Assembly (NCBI GenBank): GCA_018896835.1 | Contig: JAHILS010000025.1 | Span: 1 to 9,938 of the forward strand | DNA length: 9,938 nucleotides | DNA from: Patescibacteria group bacterium | GTDB taxonomy: Bacteria > Patescibacteriota > Patescibacteriia > UBA9934 | Direction of reading: 5' to 3' | Shown: positions 6,452-9,938 of the stretch, one piece after another | Layout of the letters: every line of letters begins with the position of its first letter | How positions within the stretch are numbered: position 1 is the first letter of the stretch | The notes under the pieces: generated by a model | Seen by the model: only the letters and a program-made list of their open reading frames with translations | Databases searched by the model: none | What the model was told of the DNA's origin: nothing | Made by a program: the position numbers and the translations under genes

Positions 6452-6874
6452 ATGGCAAAACCAATCAAAGTCGTGATGAAAGTCCAGGCTATGGGAGGTG
6501 CGGCAACTCCTGCCCCACCACTTGGACCGGCGCTCTCACAACACGGCGTCAACATTCAACAGTTCGTTAATGATTTCAACAACGCTACGCAAGATCGTCG
6601 CGGAGAAATCGTCCCTGCAGTCTTAACCATTTACGAAGACAGATCATTCGCCTTCATCCTCAAAACCGCACCAGCTTCTGACATGATCAAAAAAGCAGCT
6701 GGAATAAAAAGTGGCTCAGGAAAACCAAACACAGAAAAGGTTGGCACAATCACCAAAGCTCAATTGCAAGAAATTGCGGAAAAGAAAATGCCTGATCTTA
6801 ACACCGACGACGTCAAGGCTGCAATGAAAATAATTGCTGGAACCTGCAAACAAATGGGTGTTGATATTAAATAA
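6452..6874 (+). CDS. rplK: 50S ribosomal protein L11
   Basis: Base of the GTPase-associated stalk on 23S rRNA. 140 aa, standard length. The N-terminal domain has PAPPLGPALSQHGVNIQQF (20-38). The RNA-binding C-terminal domain has APASDMIKKAAGIKSGSGKP (73-92) and ends in IIAGTCKQMGVDIK. The first gene of rplK-rplA, with its own promoter. No SD is seen (AACACAAAGT before the ATG). Confidence 0.97.
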   Translation: MAKPIKVVMKVQAMGGAATPAPPLGPALSQHGVNIQQFVNDFNNATQDRRGEIVPAVLTIYEDRSFAFILKTAPASDMIKKAAGIKSGSGKPNTEKVGTITKAQLQEIAEKKMPDLNTDDVKAAMKIIAGTCKQMGVDIK

Positions 6875-6893
6875 TAATTCTTAACTTGTGGGA

Positions 6894-6908
6894 GTTGCCA
6901 AAAGCAAC
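6894..6908 (+). other. Small hairpin between rplK and rplA
   Basis: GTTGC-CAAAA-GCAAC, a perfect 5-bp stem, in the 54-nt gap ahead of rplA. It is too weak to terminate. It could act in translation or decay of the rplA part of the message. Confidence 0.35.
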
Positions 6909-6928
6909 GCTAAAACCACGATCAAGAT

Positions 6929-7621
6929 ATGCCAAAGAAAAGCAAAAGATACAAAGAAGCTGTTAAAACTATCAGCCAAGCAAAGCTCTACACACTTGAA
7001 GAAGCAGTCAAAGCTTTAAAAAGTGTGCAGAGTGCAAAGTTCGACGAATCAGTTGAAGTTCACATGAACTTAGGAATTGACCCAAAACAAAGCGACCAAC
7101 AAATTCGACCAACTATCAGTCTTCCTCACGGAACAGGAAAAGTTGTCCGCGTAGTAGCATTCGTTGATTCAGCTAATGAGTCTGTGGCAAAGGCAGCTGG
7201 CGCTGACATAATTGGAAACGAAGAATACATCGAAAAATTGGTACAAAAAGGAGATATCGAATTTGATGTGGCAATCGCAACCCCAACTATGATGCCAAAG
7301 CTGGCTAAAGCTGCGCGCGTACTTGGACCACGAGGTCTGATGCCTAACCCAAAGACAGAGACTGTGGGAACCAACATCGAAAAAATGATCAAAGAACAGA
7401 AAGCAGGAAAAGTATCATTCAAAAACGATGCGACTGGAAATATTCACATGACTGTTGCCAAAGTATCGTTCGATGAAGCTAAATTAATAGATAACATCAA
7501 AACAGCAATCGATGCTATTAAAAAGGCAAAACCATCAAAGTCAAAAGGAGTATTTATCAAGTCAGCAACCCTAACCTCAACAATGGGACCGGCGATCAAA
7601 CTTGATTTAAACAGCTTGTAA
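6929..7621 (+). CDS. rplA: 50S ribosomal protein L1
   Basis: L1 stalk protein that helps E-site tRNA release and often represses its own operon. 230 aa, full length. Signatures: FDESVEVHMNLGIDPKQSDQ (38-57), LGPRGLMPNPKTETVG (132-147) and the C-terminal STMGPAIKLD (217-226). It follows rplK as usual and ends at a strong terminator. No SD precedes the ATG. Confidence 0.97.
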   Translation: MPKKSKRYKEAVKTISQAKLYTLEEAVKALKSVQSAKFDESVEVHMNLGIDPKQSDQQIRPTISLPHGTGKVVRVVAFVDSANESVAKAAGADIIGNEEYIEKLVQKGDIEFDVAIATPTMMPKLAKAARVLGPRGLMPNPKTETVGTNIEKMIKEQKAGKVSFKNDATGNIHMTVAKVSFDEAKLIDNIKTAIDAIKKAKPSKSKGVFIKSATLTSTMGPAIKLDLNSL

Positions 7622-7636
7622 GAACAAATCAAAAAA

Positions 7637-7668
7637 AGAACCGCCAGGCGAAAGCTTGGCGGTTTTTT
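7637..7668 (+). terminator. Rho-independent terminator of rplK-rplA
   Basis: AACCGCCAGGC (7639-7649) pairs with GCTTGGCGGTT (7654-7664) with one G-U, closed by a GAAA tetraloop and followed by a T run. The A run at 7631-7637 makes it potentially bidirectional. Confidence 0.95.
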
Positions 7669-7700
7669 CTATGCCAGATATTCAAGCTTAGATTGATCAT

Positions 7701-7770
7701 TTCGAACTTCGCCAGAGGCGGGGTGAGAAATCTTCTCGAGAGGATCCCTCACCCTCGACAAGTTAGGGAT
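7701..7770. repeat. REP-like palindrome, copy 2
   Basis: A 34-nt hairpin (7721-7754): GGGTGAG pairs with CTCACCC outside and ATCTTCTC with GAGAGGAT inside. It is flanked by AACTT (7705-7709) and AAGTT (7760-7764) and by a further ATCCCT/AGGGAT pair. The nested arms and the similarity to 6242-6260 suggest a mobile or dispersed intergenic repeat. Confidence 0.5.
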
Positions 7771-7815
7771 CTACGACTAAGAATCAGGATAGGTAAACAT
7801 GACCGGTTTTTTTGC

Positions 7816-7844
7816 TTGAAATAATAAGCATAAGATTGTAGTGT
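7816..7844 (+). promoter_or_regulatory. Possible promoter of the 92-aa orphan gene
   Basis: TTGAAA (7816-7821), a 17-nt spacer and TAGTGT (7839-7844). The -10 overlaps an 8-bp palindrome TGTTAACA (7842-7849) that could be an operator. Confidence 0.4.
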
Positions 7845-7874
7845 TAACATGTACACCAACCACAAGGAGCTCAC

Positions 7875-8153
7875 ATGAGTCTGTCCATCAGGCGTCTGCC
7901 CGACCGTGACCATACTCGACTCCTCGTGGAACGAGGCATTGAGACTTGGGAATACATAAACATTCCACTTGACAGACCTGTGAGCATGGGCGAATTTCAC
8001 AGGCTCTTACGCGAAGAGCCCCAAATACACTGCACATGGGTCCGTATGGGCACGATAGTGTGGTGTGTGAAAATAGGAAATCGCCCGGTCGAAATCCTTA
8101 ACCGTCAAGAAATCTCCAAACTTGTCAGACGATCCTGGATAAAGATCATCTGA
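7875..8153 (+). CDS. Orphan 92-aa basic protein, unknown function
   Basis: The ATG follows AAGGAG (7864-7869) by 5 nt, a strong SD unlike the core genes around it. The protein is rich in Arg, with four Trp (25, 55, 63, 88) and two Cys (53, 64). Alternating hydrophobic stretches such as TWVRMGTIVWCVKIG (54-68) suggest a small alpha/beta fold. There is no signal peptide or clear membrane segment. About 22 of the first 40 codons end in G or C, between gyrB and the GC-rich cassette. It is the only gene of normal length here whose stop is UGA. It stands alone, with a possible promoter and a terminator-like hairpin. I do not recognise a family. Confidence 0.65.
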   Translation: MSLSIRRLPDRDHTRLLVERGIETWEYINIPLDRPVSMGEFHRLLREEPQIHCTWVRMGTIVWCVKIGNRPVEILNRQEISKLVRRSWIKII

Positions 8154-8169
8154 CCAAGCCCCCACTCGT

Positions 8170-8193
8170 CACCGCAGTTACTTAACTGCGGTG
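8170..8193 (+). terminator. Terminator-like hairpin after the 92-aa gene
   Basis: CACCGCAGTT (8170-8179) pairs with AACTGCGGTG (8184-8193), a 10-bp perfect stem with an ACTT loop, 17 nt after the stop. No U tract follows, as with the hairpin at 5164-5192. Confidence 0.55.
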
Positions 8194-8221
8194 TCCTCGC
8201 GTCTGGAGCTCATAGGCCCGA

Positions 8222-8227
8222 TATGAT
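8222..8227 (+). promoter_or_regulatory. -10 element of the dcd-like gene, near-leaderless
   Basis: TATGAT lies 13 nt before the ATG at 8241, so a leader of about 6-8 nt is predicted. No convincing -35 is seen at 17 nt and there is no SD. Confidence 0.4.
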
Positions 8228-8240
8228 AACCTTGTAACAT

Positions 8241-8894
8241 ATGATTTTAACGCGAAACGCTATTTTGGATCGAATTAAAAATCAGGAACTAAACTTTAAG
8301 CCTGGGCTTGACCAGTTTCAGCTTCAACCACATGCCATTGACCTTCGACTTGGATATAAATTCCTCATCCCTAAAAACTGGGTTATGACAGACCGCGGGC
8401 GCGTGGCTCTTAAAGTTTCGATTGAAGACATTGATATTCACAGCGAACAGTTTGAGGAAATAACTCTTAAACCCGGCCAATACTTTGACCTTCTGCCAAA
8501 CGAATTTGTTATTGGCACCAGCCTAGAGCGAATTGAAATGAACGCGCCTGACTTGATGGCGATATTATTTCCCCGCACTTCAACTAATCGACGAGGTATT
8601 AACCTATCACTTTCTGGAATCATTGATACTGGTTACAAGGGCAACCTAATCTTCCCCATGAAAAATGAGGCTGGCGACCAAGTTCTTCGGCTCTTCCCAG
8701 GCGAACGCATCTGCCAAGTAATTTTTGAAGAACTTAGCAACCCAATCTCGTCAGAAGAAGCAAACCAACACGGACTCTCAAGCGCCAAATATTCAAACTC
8801 CGGCGAACCTCAATACAAAGTAGACAAATCAGACGAACGTTCACTTTTAACAGCCGGAAACCTCCAAGATCTAAAAACCCGATTCTCAATTTAA
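8241..8894 (+). CDS. dcd: dCTP deaminase/dUTPase-superfamily protein, probably acting as a dUTPase
   Basis: 217 aa. Family landmarks run in order: QPHAIDLRLG (29-38), LKPGQYFDLLPNEFVIGTSLE (76-96), FPRTSTNRRGINL (110-122), GIIDTGYKGNL (126-136), LRLFPGERICQVIFEEL (149-165), and a C-terminal tail with Tyr192. Homologues deaminate dCTP or hydrolyse dUTP to dUMP, feeding dTMP synthesis and keeping uracil out of DNA. Aligned to E. coli Dcd from memory, Arg115 corresponds to Arg117 and Asp128 to Asp129, but the deaminase Glu138 position holds Pro139 (LIFPMKN where Dcd has VLEFYN). The segment resembles dUTPase motif III instead. A dUTPase or an altered activity is therefore more likely than deamination. 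It is a single gene, followed by a 12-bp hairpin. Confidence 0.85.
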   Translation: MILTRNAILDRIKNQELNFKPGLDQFQLQPHAIDLRLGYKFLIPKNWVMTDRGRVALKVSIEDIDIHSEQFEEITLKPGQYFDLLPNEFVIGTSLERIEMNAPDLMAILFPRTSTNRRGINLSLSGIIDTGYKGNLIFPMKNEAGDQVLRLFPGERICQVIFEELSNPISSEEANQHGLSSAKYSNSGEPQYKVDKSDERSLLTAGNLQDLKTRFSI

Positions 8895-8910
8895 TTGCTA
8901 TTTTTAGCCA

Positions 8911-8947
8911 AAAATCGACCGTCTTGCATTGACAAACGGTCGATTTT
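8911..8947 (+). terminator. Terminator hairpin of dcd with a promoter -35 inside its loop
   Basis: AAAATCGACCGT (8911-8922) pairs perfectly with ACGGTCGATTTT (8936-8947) around a 13-nt loop, 17 nt after the dcd stop. The T run is short (4). The loop contains most of the next promoter's TTGACA, so the element may also be an operator or an insulator. Confidence 0.65.
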
Positions 8948-8957
8948 ATGCTATATT
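8929..8957 (+). promoter_or_regulatory. Very strong sigma70 promoter for the structured RNA region
   Basis: Perfect TTGACA (8929-8934), a 17-nt spacer, TG at 8949-8950 and TATATT (8952-8957): a consensus -35 with an extended -10. Transcription should begin near 8964. It is the best promoter in the window. Confidence 0.85.
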
Positions 8958-8988
8958 ATTTGCCCAACCCAAGAGGAAGGAGGCCCGA

Positions 8989-9012
8989 ATGTACAAATCG
9001 GGTTTTGTCTGA
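8989..9012 (+). CDS. Possible 7-codon leader ORF (MYKSGFV)
   Basis: ATG 5 nt after AAGGAGG (8977-8983), ending at TGA 9010-9012, about 25 nt after the predicted transcription start. The ATG lies in the loop of CCCGA/TCGGG (8984-8988/8998-9002). It could be a genuine leader peptide or a chance purine run in a structured RNA. Confidence 0.25.
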   Translation: MYKSGFV

Positions 9013-9840
9013 CGGGACTAAAAGGGTCCCGCCGCAGTCTCGCAAGGCGAGCTGCGGAACTGTCCCTGGTCTGCCCCATAACCGGGCGGGCCAAAGGATA
9101 ACCCAAACCCACAACACGGACACTGTTGTCCGCTAGTGGTGAAAGGAAAGATTCCGTAGGCCTTGGGGGCTACCAACCCCGTCAACCCCAGCTCACCACG
9201 CGCAAGCGTTGAGGTGAACATGGAACCGAGGTCCTAGCCGTCGCAGAGGCCACTCCCGGGCACGGGATAAAGTGGTAACCGGTACTGCAGAACGGCAAAA
9301 GCCCTTCATATAGAAGGCAACCACGCCGGTCGACAACCGTGGGAGAGAAGACTTCGCAAAAGACGCTTTCGGTGGTTCACCCAAGGTAACTGCTGATTGT
9401 AGGGGTATTCGCAAGGGTAGCCCTAATCGAGATATGCGGAGCAAACCTCACTGGTCAATGAGTCCTGCAAAACTCAAAGATCAAACTTGTCGCTAAGGCC
9501 TCGCAAGCCAAACCCACCCGTGCAACTACTCACACGGTCAGGTTGAGTGGAAAAGAAGGGACTAGGCACCCCTTTGAAAAAGGACCTTATCGTGGTGGTC
9601 CTCCGTACAGGGAGAATTGCAGTTCTCCAAGCGGTGCGTGAGTGATCACGCGCAAAAATCAAGAAACGAGCTCAAGAGCGCAGACAAGCGCAACCGCAAT
9701 GCGAATCAAAACGCATGAGACAAAACGCGGTCAAACCAAATCCCTAAACGCGAAGCCGGGTAAGAGCTACGCACCCTCGCGCAGGTAAGCGCCCCAAGCC
9801 ACCAATCAGGAATTTGCCTGATGGGTAAGAGTGGCAAAAA

Positions 9841-9879
9841 GACCCATTCCCTCTTGGAAAGGAGGAGACATCATGGGTC
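9841..9879 (+). promoter_or_regulatory. Hairpin masking a Shine-Dalgarno and start codon
   Basis: GACCCAT (9841-9847) pairs perfectly with ATGGGTC (9873-9879), which contains the ATG. CCTC (9850-9853) can pair with GAGG of the SD AAGGAGG (9859-9865). In the folded state both signals for the 12-codon ORF would be hidden. Confidence 0.45.
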
Positions 9880-9911
9880 GTAGATTCGAGGAGGCCTTTG
9901 GCATACGCTAG
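9873..9911 (+). CDS. Possible 12-codon ORF (MGRRFEEAFGIR) at the 3' end of the RNA region
   Basis: ATG 7 nt after AAGGAGG, an ideal arrangement, ending at TAG 9909-9911. Its second half lies in a hairpin, GGAGGCC (9890-9896) with GGCCTCC (9912-9918). It may be a leader peptide for a gene beyond the window. Coding cannot be tested at this length. Confidence 0.3.
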   Translation: MGRRFEEAFGIR

Positions 9912-9938
9912 GGCCTCCGCCGCCGCTGACCGCGCCCA

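Larger units (their letters stand above)
8964..9938 (+). ncRNA. Candidate large structured RNA, family not recognised (3' end uncertain)
   Basis: No convincing long ORF is present on either strand, yet perfect or near-perfect stems follow one another. They include 9013-9018/9026-9031; CCGCAG-CTCGC/GCGAG-CTGCGG (9032-9057); 9067-9076/9084-9093; 9117-9122/9127-9132; GTGGTGA/TCACCAC (9136-9142/9193-9199) enclosing smaller hairpins; ACGC-GCAA-GCGT (9198-9209); 9303-9307/9313-9317; 9400-9425 capped by GCAA; 9581-9586/9597-9602; 9611-9628; a GUGA-capped 8-bp stem (9634-9653); 9699-9703/9712-9716; GCCAC/GTGGC (9798-9802/9831-9835) enclosing ATCAGG/CCTGAT (9805-9810/9817-9822). Single-stranded joints are A-rich. 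GGAGGCCC at 8979-8986 is complementary to GGGCCTCC at 9911-9918, so the unit may close near 9918. It does not match what I know of RNase P, tmRNA, SRP RNA, rRNA or group I/II introns. Large RNAs of the GOLLD/ROOL/OLE kind are the closest concept, without a sequence match I can assert. Confidence 0.55.

Noticed and set aside
9018..9662. Open frames of 60-83 codons on the minus strand and short plus frames in the RNA region
   Set aside because: None has an SD or a protein-like composition, and they lie across strong hairpins in several frames.
8964..9938. Group I or group II intron, RNase P RNA, tmRNA, or a cobalamin or T-box element
   Set aside because: No domain V AGC/GUUC helix with GAAA loop, no GUGYG start joined to a reverse transcriptase, no GAGGAAAGUCC of RNase P, no tmRNA ends. 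GGTCCCGCCGC near 9025 resembles part of a cobalamin riboswitch, but the GGUGNAA core is absent.
1..9938. Alternative genetic code with UGA as Gly (as in Gracilibacteria/SR1)
   Set aside because: Core genes show no in-frame UGA and use GGN for Gly; the 92-aa gene stops sensibly at UGA.
1..9938. CRISPR arrays, tRNA genes, transposase or integrase genes
   Set aside because: No regularly spaced direct repeats, no cloverleaf with a proper T-loop, and no recombinase motifs were seen.

Overview
The window looks like a bacterial chromosome segment of a low-to-moderate GC organism. A Patescibacteria (CPR, Parcubacteria-like) genome is my best guess. The reasons are leaderless or SD-less housekeeping genes, very short intergenic distances inside operons, and small informational proteins; no rRNA is present to test this. 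The standard genetic code fits: gyrB and the ribosomal protein genes read through without in-frame UGA, and all core genes whose ends are visible stop at UAA or UAG.

Layout. (1) 1-1840, minus strand: a two-gene unit, a membrane-anchored protein with two Ig-like repeats followed by a RodA/FtsW SEDS glycosyltransferase cut by the left edge. (2) 1868-3996: gyrB with its own promoter and a strong terminator. (3) 4000-5192: a GC-rich accessory cassette with two genes for predicted secreted proteins (a small Cys-rich protein and a duplicated-domain protein), strong Shine-Dalgarno sites and its own terminator. (4) 5229-6097: secE-nusG behind a clear sigma70 promoter and a polypyrimidine tract. (5) 6098-6451: palindromic intergenic repeats, then the rplK promoter and leader. 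(6) 6452-7668: rplK-rplA and a textbook terminator. (7) 7701-8193: a REP-like palindrome and an unrecognised 92-aa gene with its own SD and terminator-like hairpin. (8) 8222-8894: a dCTP deaminase/dUTPase-fold protein that appears to lack the deaminase catalytic glutamate. (9) 8911-9938: a near-consensus promoter driving about 970 nt of dense, GC-rich, stem-rich and apparently non-coding sequence. This is the best candidate for something undescribed: a large structured RNA with GNRA-capped hairpins, SD-preceded mini-ORFs at both ends, and 8-nt complementarity between its two ends.

How it works together. The core genes are ordinary: wall elongation, DNA supercoiling, protein export and transcription elongation, the L11/L1 stalk, and nucleotide hygiene. 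Between them sit three accessory insertions (about 4000-5192, 7800-8193 and 8911-end). They differ from the core genes in base composition and in having strong SD sequences. They look like acquired cargo placed in intergenic gaps next to terminators, without visible integrase or transposase genes. I could not identify the RNA or the three cargo proteins; family searches would be needed to show novelty.
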